This document shows, piece by piece, positions 1 to 6,924 of a stretch of DNA of 59,151 bases (positions within the stretch are counted from its first letter, which is position 1; each line of letters begins with the position of its first letter). This DNA is from Faucicola osloensis_C. Lineage in GTDB: Bacteria > Pseudomonadota > Gammaproteobacteria > Pseudomonadales > Moraxellaceae. The DNA is taken from contig JABAHL010000017.1 in the NCBI GenBank assembly GCA_019353055.1, positions 1-59,151 of the forward strand, in the 5' to 3' direction. A program made the position numbers and the translations under genes. The notes under the pieces are model-generated. The model was given only the letters and a program-made list of their open reading frames with translations, was not told where the DNA came from and searched no databases.

Positions 1-99
1 TAAATTATAGTAAGCACCGTTTGCCCTGAGCTTGTCTAAGGGTAACGGTCGTTATGGTTCGACAGGCCTACCACGAACGACCCTGTTCGATATAATTCA
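1..99. repeat. 99-bp terminal overlap marking a circular molecule
   Basis: The first 99 bases recur exactly, in the same orientation, as the last 99 bases (59053-59151). A unit of this length at both ends is what a k-mer assembler leaves on a closed circle. The unit includes a palindromic stretch (CCCTGAGCTTGTCTAAGGG, 26-44) and a second inverted segment around GGTTCGACAGGCC (57-69), so it also looks like an intergenic REP-type element between virB4 and virB3. A biological terminal redundancy is less likely on a plasmid with iterons and conjugation genes. Confidence 0.9.
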
Positions 100-462
100 G
101 TTTTCACTATAATTAGTAAAAGTAGGTTCAATTTGTTTTTTATAACGCAAATAGTGCTCAGGTAGAAAAGTTAAGGTATTCCCAAACTCTTTATAGGCCT
201 TACGTTTCATCCGAAAACGTAACTCCAGTCCCAAGATACCTAAAGCTTTATCGTCAGTTTGGCTGATGATTCGTAAAAATAAAGCGACCGGCAACCAAAC
301 CAACGGGAATAACAATCCGATAAACTTATATAAGACCATACCAATGAGCATAGTAAAAATTGATAAAACTAGTAGTATCATTGCCCAAGCCATTGGTATG
401 CCCATGAAGAGTACCGTTCTATCAAGTCCGTTATAACTACTAAACTCACGGTATTTATTCAT
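97..462 (-). CDS. virB3: VirB3-like type IV secretion inner-membrane protein
   Basis: This 121-residue protein has a hydrophobic N-terminal half (two membrane segments around residues 20-65) and a short charged tail, the build of VirB3/TrbD proteins that partner the VirB4 ATPase at the inner membrane. The chosen start is the ATG at 462, which overlaps the virB2 stop as TAATG and so implies translational coupling. A longer reading frame reaches 609 but only shadows virB2. On the circularised molecule the next gene downstream is virB4, separated by a REP-like element. Function is inferred from size, hydropathy and position. Confidence 0.8.
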   Translation of the reverse strand: MNKYREFSSYNGLDRTVLFMGIPMAWAMILLVLSIFTMLIGMVLYKFIGLLFPLVWLPVALFLRIISQTDDKALGILGLELRFRMKRKAYKEFGNTLTFLPEHYLRYKKQIEPTFTNYSEN

Positions 463-830
463 TAGAACCCGCCGTTTTTGAAGAAGTCCCATAAGGTAGG
501 AGCTAAGATAATCACTCCACCAATTAAGGCAACTTTGCCACAAGATACTGCAAATTCTTTCCAGTCCATGCGTCCTTGTAGCAAGCCTAATGCTTCCCAC
601 AACAGCCAACCTACAATACCCGCACCAACTAACGCATAGAACGCTTTAACGGCCGTACTGGTAGTGCTAGTAGCAGCATTGAGGCCACCGACTAAGTCTG
701 CATGAGCTGGGTTTAATGCAATTAAAAAAGTTACGATAACAGCAAAAGAAAACACTAAACCATTTGCGAACAGATACGACAGCGTTTGCTGTGTATTTTT
801 TTGTATGGCTAAGACATGGTTTTTAGACAT
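462..830 (-). CDS. virB2: VirB2-like conjugative pilin precursor
   Basis: The product is a 122-residue pilin precursor of the VirB2/TrbC family. It has a long signal region (hydrophobic residues about 24-40) ending in PAHA, with probable cleavage after Ala44. A small mature part of about 78 residues follows, with two hydrophobic helices (about 65-80 and 96-112). VirB2 subunits assemble into the extracellular T4SS pilus. The gene sits between virB1 and virB3 in the usual order, and its stop overlaps the virB3 start by one base. Lipid binding or cyclisation cannot be judged from sequence. Confidence 0.85.
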   Translation of the reverse strand: MSKNHVLAIQKNTQQTLSYLFANGLVFSFAVIVTFLIALNPAHADLVGGLNAATSTTSTAVKAFYALVGAGIVGWLLWEALGLLQGRMDWKEFAVSCGKVALIGGVIILAPTLWDFFKNGGF

Positions 831-842
831 AAGCCTATCCTT

Positions 843-1565
843 TTAAAATTCCTGAAAAATATCCCAGCTATGGTTTTTTTTACTAACCGTCGATTGGATC
901 TCTTCAGTGGGTGGAAGTGGAATATTGACAGTTTGCACTGCTTTTTTTTGCTCATTGATCGCTTCAATAAGTGAAGAATATTGATTCTCTGACGACTGCT
1001 GAGCATTAGTCACTATCTCTTCACGTTGTTGCTGCAACGGTAATGGTTGAGATAGTAATGATTGGCCATTGCGGACATACTGCCCACGATGTTTAGCTAA
1101 ATTATTGTAAAATTTCACAACATAGGGGGGTTGACCTGCAAAATCTGCTTTAAAACCTGTTTTAAAATTACCACTGTAGTAGCATGAGGCGGCTAGTCTA
1201 AGCTTTGCATCATAAGAGTATTTGTTGCCAAACTTACGATTAGCAGCATCAAAACAGTTTCTAAAAATACTCATTCCAGCATTAATGTTATTGCAAGGAT
1301 CAAACATAGTTGTTTCTGTTAAGCCATATTTAGCAAAATTACTTTGATTAACCTGCATTAGTCCAACTGAAAAATTGCGGCCGGCTTTTTTCAATGCCCG
1401 TACAGTCATGATCGCTGTTTGAAAATCTTGTGGTTGCTTAACCGCGCCTCCAACGACACCAATTGCAAAAGGATTGAATGTACTTTCAGTGTCAGTGATG
1501 GCAGCCGTCACCTGCTTTTCTTCAAAATGATTGGTACACTGCTGTACAAGGGCATAAAAATTCAT
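843..1565 (-). CDS. virB1: VirB1-like lytic transglycosylase
   Basis: This 240-residue protein has a soluble lytic transglycosylase (SLT/goose lysozyme-type) fold. The presumed catalytic Glu is E27 in the segment DTESTFNP, followed by the family signature GLMQVNQ and an AAxCYYSG motif. The enzyme opens peptidoglycan locally so the T4SS can assemble. No clear N-terminal signal peptide is visible from this start, which is unusual for a periplasmic enzyme; VirB1 homologues do vary in this. The C-terminal 80 residues are Gln-rich and unlike the catalytic domain. The gene lies 13 bp upstream of virB2. Confidence 0.88.
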   Translation of the reverse strand: MNFYALVQQCTNHFEEKQVTAAITDTESTFNPFAIGVVGGAVKQPQDFQTAIMTVRALKKAGRNFSVGLMQVNQSNFAKYGLTETTMFDPCNNINAGMSIFRNCFDAANRKFGNKYSYDAKLRLAASCYYSGNFKTGFKADFAGQPPYVVKFYNNLAKHRGQYVRNGQSLLSQPLPLQQQREEIVTNAQQSSENQYSSLIEAINEQKKAVQTVNIPLPPTEEIQSTVSKKNHSWDIFQEF

Positions 1566-1579
1566 GTTAAGCTCTACTC

Positions 1580-2170
1580 TTAAAACCGATGGCTAGAATA
1601 GAGTTGATTATCAATAAAGAAATCAAATTGATAACTTGCACCATCTGGATTCATGACCTGAACTTTCTCCCACCATTCTTGCGGTGGGGTTGGCTCATCC
1701 CCCCAGTTGTAGGCAGCAACTGAGCCTAACTGTTTGCCAGATACACAAACTCGACGGCTGTATTCACCATGATTAAATACACTATCTGTAAGTAATTGGT
1801 TACTTACGCCTGAGCTGGTTGATAGCCATCGGGCATTTCTTGGCATATTACCTTCATGGTAGATAACACCGTCTTGCCCTTGTTTTGTGCCATTTGGACA
1901 ACGTGGTGTGTAAGATGCTCGCGTTGGTGTGACAAAACTACCACTGGTTTTAGAATCTAAGCCATTAGACATTTTGCAAGTTGGAAAGCCACGACCTTTT
2001 TTAAGATCGTGAAGAACCTCTTTGACAGTAGAAGCACATTCAGCGATACCCATTGGGTTGACTGCGCCCATACAGAGCATAAATTTGCAGCCATCTGCGG
2101 CTTGAGCTTGAGTTATACCAGAAGTTATGACTAAAGCACCTAGAAAAATAAACTTATGTTTAACTTTCAT
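1580..2170 (-). CDS. trbM: TrbM-like conjugal transfer protein
   Basis: The product matches the TrbM family: a signal peptide (hydrophobic core then TQAQA before ADGCKF), then a Cys-rich head containing GCKFMLCMG and a GxxECASTVK-type segment. TrbM proteins are small periplasmic factors of RP4-like and Tra-type mating pair systems whose exact job is unclear. The ATG at 2170 (MKVKHKF) is preferred because it begins a normal signal peptide; upstream in-frame ATGs at 2176, 2182 and 2200 give an unlikely charged leader. The start overlaps the 3' end of the upstream cro-like gene, so the two are probably co-translated. Confidence 0.75.
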   Translation of the reverse strand: MKVKHKFIFLGALVITSGITQAQAADGCKFMLCMGAVNPMGIAECASTVKEVLHDLKKGRGFPTCKMSNGLDSKTSGSFVTPTRASYTPRCPNGTKQGQDGVIYHEGNMPRNARWLSTSSGVSNQLLTDSVFNHGEYSRRVCVSGKQLGSVAAYNWGDEPTPPQEWWEKVQVMNPDGASYQFDFFIDNQLYSSHRF

Positions 2171-2378
2171 TTCCATCTGCATCCTTCTCACTAAGATCAA
2201 TATCTTCGATACGGGTGATTAATTCATTATTAGATTTCAATTGGATAGCTTGTTGCCAGAGTAAGGGAATCCCCTTGTTACGCCAATTGCTGATAGTTGA
2301 AGCTGATACACCGAAAATAGGTATTAATTCTTTATCGAACCTAAGTCCAAAATATTGCTTAACCTCTTTAAATTTCAC
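2160..2378 (-). CDS. Cro-like helix-turn-helix regulator
   Basis: This 72-residue protein resembles P22-type Cro: a compact helix-turn-helix with a GVSASTISNWRNKG segment (residues about 23-36) and an acidic tail. It starts at GTG (2378), preceded by AAAAGG about 10 bases upstream. It is the first gene of the leftward virB operon and is divergent from a CI-like repressor, the arrangement of lambdoid and SXT-type switches. Its likely role is to shut off the repressor promoter or tune operon expression when transfer is turned on. This role is inferred from layout. Confidence 0.72.
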   Translation of the reverse strand: MKFKEVKQYFGLRFDKELIPIFGVSASTISNWRNKGIPLLWQQAIQLKSNNELITRIEDIDLSEKDADGNES

Positions 2379-2425
2379 AAAATTAAACCTTTTAAGATAA
2401 TTATGATTAAAAAATAAATATTTAG

Positions 2426-2513
2426 TTTACAAATAAATACAATTTCGCATTATTAAACCATTTATTCGACAACTTTTCAATAAGAAAATTTACAATTATG
2501 AACTTTATTTACA
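2426..2513. promoter_or_regulatory. Divergent cro/CI control region
   Basis: A leftward sigma-70-type promoter for the cro-virB operon is visible: -35 TTGAAA (complement of 2475-2480), a 17-bp spacer and -10 TTTAAT (complement of 2452-2457). Three TTTACA hexamers (2426-2431, 2489-2494, 2508-2513) lie in the region and two flank the promoter. They are candidate half-operators for Cro and the CI-like repressor. The third lies downstream of the earliest possible repressor ATG (2498), which is one reason to prefer a later start for that gene. Confidence 0.5.
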
Positions 2514-2533
2514 TTCCTATGAGATATTTTCAA

Positions 2534-3184
2534 ATGTGTGGAATAACCGAAAGGATTATTGAAAGAGCAAATCAATTAAAGCTAAAACAGTCCGATATTA
2601 TCAAAGCTACAGGTGCTAGTAAGGCAACAGTAAACAACTGGTTCAACTACGATAGAAAGCCATCAGTTCAATATCTTGAAGCACTGGCAAACGTATTGAA
2701 TGTATCTATTCAATGGTTAGTAACTGGCATAGACATTAATGGGAATAGTAGTTCTTTAGGTCTAACAAATCTTCGAAAAGCCCCTATCTTAACGTTATCG
2801 GAAGTTACAGAATTTCAAAAATACATCATATCCGTAGAAGATTTTACTCGTGCATATAAAGTATTCTCTGATGCAAACTTTAGCGATGAGGTTTTTTGGG
2901 TACAGATGGAGGGTGATAACAGTATGTTTCCTGTTTTTACAGATAATGATTTAGTCTTAATAGATGCTAAAAAGCAACCTCGTACTGGAAACTGTGTAAT
3001 AGCTGTGATCGATAATGATGCCAAAGCAACTTTGCGTAAATTTCGGTTATGCTATGATAATAAAGCAGACAAAGAATATTATGAACTAATAGCAATTAAT
3101 GAATTTTATCCAGCTATTGATAGTCGAAGACAGCGTTTCCAAATTAAAGGTGTTGCTGTTAAGCATGAAAGAACGCTAATTTAA
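2534..3184 (+). CDS. CI/C2-like repressor with S24 peptidase-type domain
   Basis: An N-terminal helix-turn-helix (about residues 3-60 from this start, including SKATVNNW) is joined to a C-terminal S24/LexA-type domain with SMFP (the nucleophile region) and GDNSM. It should repress the divergent cro-virB operon. The start at 2534 (MCGITERI) fits phage repressors best; ATGs at 2498 and 2519 are alternatives. Two features look abnormal. Where C2-type repressors have the Ala-Gly scissile pair, the linker has Val-Thr (PILTLSEVTEF), and where the general-base Lys is expected (TVKR/TFKR) the sequence reads TLRK. RecA-stimulated self-cleavage may therefore be lost. Confidence 0.8.
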   Translation: MCGITERIIERANQLKLKQSDIIKATGASKATVNNWFNYDRKPSVQYLEALANVLNVSIQWLVTGIDINGNSSSLGLTNLRKAPILTLSEVTEFQKYIISVEDFTRAYKVFSDANFSDEVFWVQMEGDNSMFPVFTDNDLVLIDAKKQPRTGNCVIAVIDNDAKATLRKFRLCYDNKADKEYYELIAINEFYPAIDSRRQRFQIKGVAVKHERTLI

Positions 3185-3221
3185 ATATTCTATATCACCT
3201 TTTTAAATTTAACTTCTCTTG

Positions 3222-3246
3222 AACCGTCAATATGACGGTTTTTTAT
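3222..3246 (+). terminator. Rho-independent terminator of the CI-like gene
   Basis: An 8-bp perfect stem (AACCGTCA and TGACGGTT) closes on a 3-base loop and is followed by a T run, 38 bp after the repressor stop codon. It separates the control region from the replication origin. Confidence 0.8.
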
Positions 3247-3279
3247 TATGTACAAACTTTCAAAAACTAAACTTATTTA

Positions 3280-3292
3280 TGTAGAATCTACA
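3280..3292. promoter_or_regulatory. Palindrome sharing the iteron core, probable Rep operator
   Basis: TGTAGAATCTACA is a perfect inverted repeat with a single central base, and each arm is the TGTAGA core of the iterons 100 bp further on. In iteron plasmids, inverted half-iterons of this kind are where Rep dimers autoregulate. This one is about 440 bp upstream of rep, further than is typical, so an origin role is also possible. Confidence 0.45.
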
Positions 3293-3382
3293 CAAATAAA
3301 TTCTTTTTATAATATTTGTATTATTATAAAGATTGTCTGAGCCTTCCAAGCCTTGATATGTCTAGTTTCCAAGCGTTATATA

Positions 3383-3470
3383 TGTAGAAGTCTTCCTGTT
3401 CAAGTGTAGAAGTCTTCCTGTTCAAGTGTAGAAGTCTTCCTGTTCAAGTGTAGAAGTCTTCCAGTCGTAT
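3383..3470. repeat. Iteron array (22-bp period) of the replication origin
   Basis: Three identical 22-bp units (TGTAGAAGTCTTCCTGTTCAAG) sit head to tail at 3383, 3405 and 3427. A fourth at 3449 diverges after TGTAGAAGTCTTCC, and a degenerate copy lies at 3611-3631 (TGTAGAAGTATTCCTGTTG). The 22-bp spacing, about two helical turns, is typical of iterons bound by Rep_3 initiators. The rest of 3185-3733 is very AT-rich, as expected for an unwinding region. I see no gene in this stretch. Confidence 0.88.
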
Positions 3471-3733
3471 ATAGAAATTATATTTATATAAATTCTATAC
3501 AAATTCTATATTTATTTCCTTAAGTTAGGTCAAATAATTTATGTTCTTAATTTTTAAGATTTTGAATTTAAATTACTTTTTTGAAATGTATAGAGAAATG
3601 TCTTTATAAGTGTAGAAGTATTCCTGTTGTGTGTAGAAATTACTTAAATATAGAAATTATTCAAATAAATATTTACTTTGTGTTTTGTTTTGAATAAGAT
3701 TAATAAAAAGATAGTATTTAATGTGGCGGTAAT

Positions 3734-5080
3734 ATGGACTATATCTTTGATAAGAAAATTAATGACCCTAATTTTGCAGTGGTTAAACATAATACAATGG
3801 TTGAATCTGGATATGATTTGCCACCAGTACAAAATAATGTGATGAATATCGCAGCAGTTAAAGCGCGTGAGGTTACTAACCCTGATTTATGGAATGGTGA
3901 GGTAATTATTTCAGCAGAGGAATATGCTGCTATTCACAGCATAACATTGAATGATGCGTATAAAGTTTTAAAGAAGTCAGCTTTAGAGATGAAGGAGATA
4001 GAGTTGATATGTGACGCTTACTTTGATTTCTCAAAGGGTGAAGTAGTACCTGATTTACCTGATAATATAGCATCTGCAACTTTTTACTCAGACACTATTG
4101 TTGCTTCAAAGCCCAAACATGGCAATTACAAAAAAATGAAAGTACATATTAGGCTTATTGATAAGATAGGTTATAGTGACGTGGGTTCTTTTATTTACTT
4201 GAGATTTGGCAGAGATGTTTTACATCTTATTCAGTCTGCTACTCAAGACAATCATAAAGACTACACCAGTTACAATTATGTAAATACAGTTGATTTTTCG
4301 ACGACGCCAGCTAAGCGCTTGTATGAGCTTGCTGTAAAGTGGAAAAAACTAGGTAGTTGTAAGAAATCAGTTGATGATTGGAAAATTTTTTTTGGGGTTT
4401 TTAATAAGTATGAGAAAATCGCTGAATTTAAGAAGTGGGTTCTAGTTCCAGCTATTAATCAAGTTAATAGCCAGGGTGAGTTTGAGTTAACTTTAGATCA
4501 ACAGAAGTTGGGTCGAGTTGTTACTCACTTAATAGTTATTATTAAAGAGAAAGCTAGTAAGACTGTGACGGCTGTAGATACTATGGCTAATTCTCAATTA
4601 ATAGCAGATCAATTAGCTGATAGCCCAGTTGAATTGAGCGATAACGAAAAAGTCATAGTCAAGGCTACTGCTGATATTTACATTATTAAAAACAATATTA
4701 TCGACGAGAAGCATAAACAAAATATTTATAAAAAGGCAATTTCGGAACGTTGGGGACTCGCAGATTACGATAAGCAGCAAGCTGAATTAAAAGCTCAGTC
4801 TGATAAGATCATTAAGCAAATTGAGGCTGAGAAACAAGCAGAGATCGAACAAAAACAAGAAGCAGAAAAACAAAAATTAGACAATGAACAGTTTATTATG
4901 TTGTTCGAGAGCCACTCACCTCAAGAACGGATGGATATATTAAATGAAGTGAAAAAATTAGTGTCTGGTATACCGATCATTTCAACACAATTTGAGAAAG
5001 AACGTGCCAATTTTACTGCTCATAAAGATATAATGTTTAGGAAATATTTCAAACAAGTAATGGGCATATTGGATAGTTGA
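3734..5080 (+). CDS. rep: Rep_3-family replication initiator
   Basis: This 448-residue protein begins with the Rep_3 (RepB/RepA-type) winged-helix region. LPPVQNNVMNIAAVKAR and the following helices resemble the family start, and a second winged-helix domain extends to about residue 250. It should bind the iterons immediately upstream and recruit the host helicase. The C-terminal part (about 300-448) is longer than in most family members and holds a Lys/Glu/Gln-rich probable coiled coil around residues 350-385. The gene follows the iteron array in the same direction and ends at a strong terminator (5111-5140). Confidence 0.85.
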   Translation: MDYIFDKKINDPNFAVVKHNTMVESGYDLPPVQNNVMNIAAVKAREVTNPDLWNGEVIISAEEYAAIHSITLNDAYKVLKKSALEMKEIELICDAYFDFSKGEVVPDLPDNIASATFYSDTIVASKPKHGNYKKMKVHIRLIDKIGYSDVGSFIYLRFGRDVLHLIQSATQDNHKDYTSYNYVNTVDFSTTPAKRLYELAVKWKKLGSCKKSVDDWKIFFGVFNKYEKIAEFKKWVLVPAINQVNSQGEFELTLDQQKLGRVVTHLIVIIKEKASKTVTAVDTMANSQLIADQLADSPVELSDNEKVIVKATADIYIIKNNIIDEKHKQNIYKKAISERWGLADYDKQQAELKAQSDKIIKQIEAEKQAEIEQKQEAEKQKLDNEQFIMLFESHSPQERMDILNEVKKLVSGIPIISTQFEKERANFTAHKDIMFRKYFKQVMGILDS

Positions 5081-5110
5081 CATTCATTAATTGAAACGTT
5101 GAAGAAAAAA

Positions 5111-5140
5111 GCCACCAATGTTGCTATTGGTGGCTTTTTA
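5111..5140. terminator. Bidirectional terminator between rep and peptide module 1
   Basis: A perfect 9-bp stem (GCCACCAAT and ATTGGTGGC) with a 6-base loop is flanked by an A run on the left and a T run on the right. It can end rep on the plus strand and the antisense RNA of module 1 on the minus strand. The same stem recurs at 5463-5490. Confidence 0.85.
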
Positions 5141-5258
5141 ATATCATTTTCTTTAAAATACTGCTGTCGGGGCAAATCGGTTGCCGCCGATTCGCTCCGC
5201 TTAGGGTGGCTATTCCTAATGGAATTTTTAGCCCTCACTAGGTAAGGAGTGATAAGCA

Positions 5259-5327
5259 ATGAACAAGTTCGCGTTTGTTCTAGCTATCCTAATCATCCTA
5301 TTACTTCTAAGCAGTAATGCGTATTAG
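5259..5327 (+). CDS. Ibs-like 22-aa hydrophobic peptide, copy 1 (candidate type I toxin)
   Basis: This 22-residue, almost wholly hydrophobic peptide starts MNKFAFVL and ends LLLLSSNAY. It has a strong Shine-Dalgarno sequence (AAGGAG, 5244-5249) nine bases before the ATG. Size, hydrophobicity and the C-terminal (S/N)-Ala-Tyr resemble the Ibs toxins of enterobacterial Ibs/Sib type I systems (18-19 residues). A weak sense promoter (-10 TAAAAT at 5154-5159) precedes a leader hairpin. A second, diverged copy follows at 5598. It could instead be a regulatory leader peptide. Confidence 0.6.
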   Translation: MNKFAFVLAILIILLLLSSNAY

Positions 5328-5462
5328 TAGGGATAGTTAGGCTGATATTGTGAGATATCAGTTAAGGTTAGTGAGGTAACTTGCTAACCGCTCCTGTTTC
5401 AATTATAAATCTCAAAGGTTCTAAAATCAACTATCTTGTTGATTGAACCGCTAAAGGAAAAA

Positions 5463-5490
5463 GCCACCAATTTACATTGGTGGCTTTTTT
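5463..5490. terminator. Bidirectional terminator between peptide modules 1 and 2
   Basis: The 9-bp stem GCCACCAAT/ATTGGTGGC is identical to that at 5111, with a 4-base loop (TTAC) and flanking A and T runs. It would end transcripts of module 1 on the plus strand and antisense RNA 2 on the minus strand. Confidence 0.85.
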
Positions 5491-5597
5491 ATAGCATTTT
5501 AGAGCAGGGTAACTTAGAATACTCGCTGTCATGGCAGGTCACTGCAATGACCTTGGTTGCCGTGACAGGCGGTCAGTCTTTTACTGACTAATAAACG

Positions 5598-5663
5598 ATG
5601 AAACAAGCTTTAATCATCATCGTCTTTGTTATCCTACTGTTGGTAAGCAATAACGCCTACTAA
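5598..5663 (+). CDS. Ibs-like 21-aa hydrophobic peptide, copy 2 (candidate type I toxin)
   Basis: This 21-residue peptide starts MKQALIII and ends LLLVSNNAY, a clear paralogue of the peptide at 5259. Unlike copy 1 it has no recognisable Shine-Dalgarno sequence (the bases before the ATG are ACTAATAAACG), so its translation may be weak or coupled. The leader starts at a conserved TARAATACT-type -10 region (5515-5520) and can fold a TGTCATGGCA/TGCCGTGACA hairpin (5527-5567), like the TCGGGGCAA-containing hairpin of module 1. The function is inferred from resemblance to Ibs-type toxins and from the antisense arrangement. Confidence 0.58.
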   Translation: MKQALIIIVFVILLLVSNNAY

Positions 5664-5779
5664 GGATACAAAGCCCTAGTTCACAGCTAGGGGGTTAGTA
5701 GGGAAACCTGCTAACCACTCATCTATTATAGGGCTAAATAAATTCTATATCAAGTTTGGTCAAATTTCATAGAAGCACT

Positions 5780-6907
5780 CTACTCGACTTTAAATTGATA
5801 TTGATAGTTTTTGGTTTCATTATTAACTTTAACATTATCAACGTTTACTGTATAACGTTCTCCGTATTCAAAGCTTGGCAACAAAAATGAGTAACTATTT
5901 GGAACACCACTGCTACGGAAACTAATGTCGACCCCATCGATGGGCTGTATATTACCTTTACTATCTTTCACCGTCACTGTTGAGTTCTTATAATCTACTA
6001 GCCAGTTATTATCATAGCTTGTCTGGTCGTAAAATATAAAGAATGATAGTCGGTCACCTTTTTGGAAATATTTTCTCGGATAATCGCCTGTGGGATAGGC
6101 AATCAAACCTGGTATGGTCTTGGTAGAATTCTTAACATAAGTGGCTGCATCGTACATATACAGTGCCATACCTGTTGTACGTCCAATTCCGCCTATCTTT
6201 TTATCTCCATCGGCCATACCAAAAGCGGTTTCATGAATAAACGGACTGAGAAGCCAACGTCGATGACCAATTGATGGTGAACCAATTTCTCTTAAGTAAC
6301 CAGATATATCATAAGTAGGTTCAATGAATCGATTTACACCAGTATAATTAGATAAGCTCGCATGTGCAGCACCTATTTTTGCATTTTCAGAATAACATTG
6401 CCATTTTTCATCGATGATATGCGAAGTGGTGTTTTCTGCTGCCATAGCCAGGGCTGTTTCAGCCATCATTTGATCATATGCTGGATTGTAAGTTAATGGT
6501 TCTAAACCGTGCAATTTACGCACATAATTGACTTCATTAAGGACATCTTGTTTAACTTTATCGGTTAATAAACCATATTTACAGCTTTTAATGTCTGGTT
6601 TTAAAGTATAAAAACTACTAGTGTCTGTAATTTTATTCGGATTTTCATAAGAGCTGTAACTATTAGTAGGCGGTGTTACCACTGGCGTAGGTGTTGCTAC
6701 AGGTACAGAAGCGACTGGCGTAGGGTTTGTCGGTGTAGTTACCACTGGTGTAGGGGTTGCCACAGGTACAGAAGCAACAGGCGGCGTACTGGGTGTTGGT
6801 GTTACCGTTGGTGGTGTGGGGGTTGAGGAAGATGAGCCACCGCCACCACATGCGACTAAATTTGTCGCAGCTAATAAGGCTAAGCAAATTTTATTCAAAC
6901 TAGTCAT
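5780..6907 (-). CDS. CAP/SCP-domain lipoprotein
   Basis: A lipoprotein signal peptide ends in LVAC followed by a Gly/Ser linker. Next comes a Pro/Thr/Val-rich stretch with a direct repeat (PVASVPVATPTPVVT occurs twice, about residues 46-85), then a CAP (SCP/PR-1) domain with LNEVNYVRKLHGLEPL, an AxxxSHxI segment and HRRWLL. CAP lipoproteins of this kind are outer-membrane anchored; their substrate is unknown. The ATG at 6907 is chosen because AAAGGA lies at a proper distance; the ATG at 6916 is too close. The gene is the last of the traK-traL-DUF29-traM operon, 18 bp after traM, so a transfer or surface-contact role is possible. Confidence 0.75.
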   Translation of the reverse strand: MTSLNKICLALLAATNLVACGGGGSSSSTPTPPTVTPTPSTPPVASVPVATPTPVVTTPTNPTPVASVPVATPTPVVTPPTNSYSSYENPNKITDTSSFYTLKPDIKSCKYGLLTDKVKQDVLNEVNYVRKLHGLEPLTYNPAYDQMMAETALAMAAENTTSHIIDEKWQCYSENAKIGAAHASLSNYTGVNRFIEPTYDISGYLREIGSPSIGHRRWLLSPFIHETAFGMADGDKKIGGIGRTTGMALYMYDAATYVKNSTKTIPGLIAYPTGDYPRKYFQKGDRLSFFIFYDQTSYDNNWLVDYKNSTVTVKDSKGNIQPIDGVDISFRSSGVPNSYSFLLPSFEYGERYTVNVDNVKVNNETKNYQYQFKVE

Positions 6908-6924
6908 CTTGTACATCCTTTTAC

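Larger units (their letters stand above)
5105..5395 (-). ncRNA. Predicted antisense RNA of peptide module 1
   Basis: A strong minus-strand promoter is present: -35 TTGATT (complement of 5425-5430), exactly 17 bp, then a perfect -10 TATAAT (complement of 5402-5407). Transcription would start near 5395, form a stem-loop (5366-5389, GGTTAG/CTAACC with a 12-base loop) and a second hairpin (5343-5360, TGATAT/ATATCA), cover the whole 22-codon peptide gene, and end at the bidirectional hairpin at 5111. This is the layout of a type I antitoxin RNA. It is a prediction from promoter, structure and terminator only. Confidence 0.6.
5458..5718 (-). ncRNA. Predicted antisense RNA of peptide module 2
   Basis: The promoter layout of module 1 is repeated: -35 TTGATA (complement of 5748-5753), 17 bp, perfect -10 TATAAT (complement of 5725-5730), start near 5718. 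The first stem-loop (5693-5716) has the same GGTTAG/CTAACC stem and the same 12-base loop length. The second hairpin (5674-5692) has an entirely different stem (CCCTAG/CTAGGG) from module 1, so structure is kept while sequence changes. The RNA would cover the peptide gene and end at the hairpin 5463-5484. Confidence 0.6.

Noticed and set aside
1..99. Terminal direct repeat as a phage-type genome end
   Set aside because: No phage structural genes are present, the content is that of a conjugative plasmid, and 99 bp is a typical assembler overlap.
97..609. Extended 170-codon version of VirB3
   Set aside because: The first 49 codons only shadow virB2; the ATG at 462 is coupled to the virB2 stop.
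3383..3470. Short tandem repeats that could suggest a CRISPR array
   Set aside because: The units are directly adjacent with a 22-bp period, have no spacers, and lie upstream of a Rep_3 gene, so they are iterons.
5020..5259. 79-codon minus-strand frame opposite peptide module 1
   Set aside because: It crosses the rep end, a terminator hairpin and the leader; composition is not protein-like and the signals there are RNA features.
6663..6887. Thr/Cys-rich minus-strand frame in the lipoprotein gene
   Set aside because: It is an alternative frame of the Pro/Thr/Val repeat.
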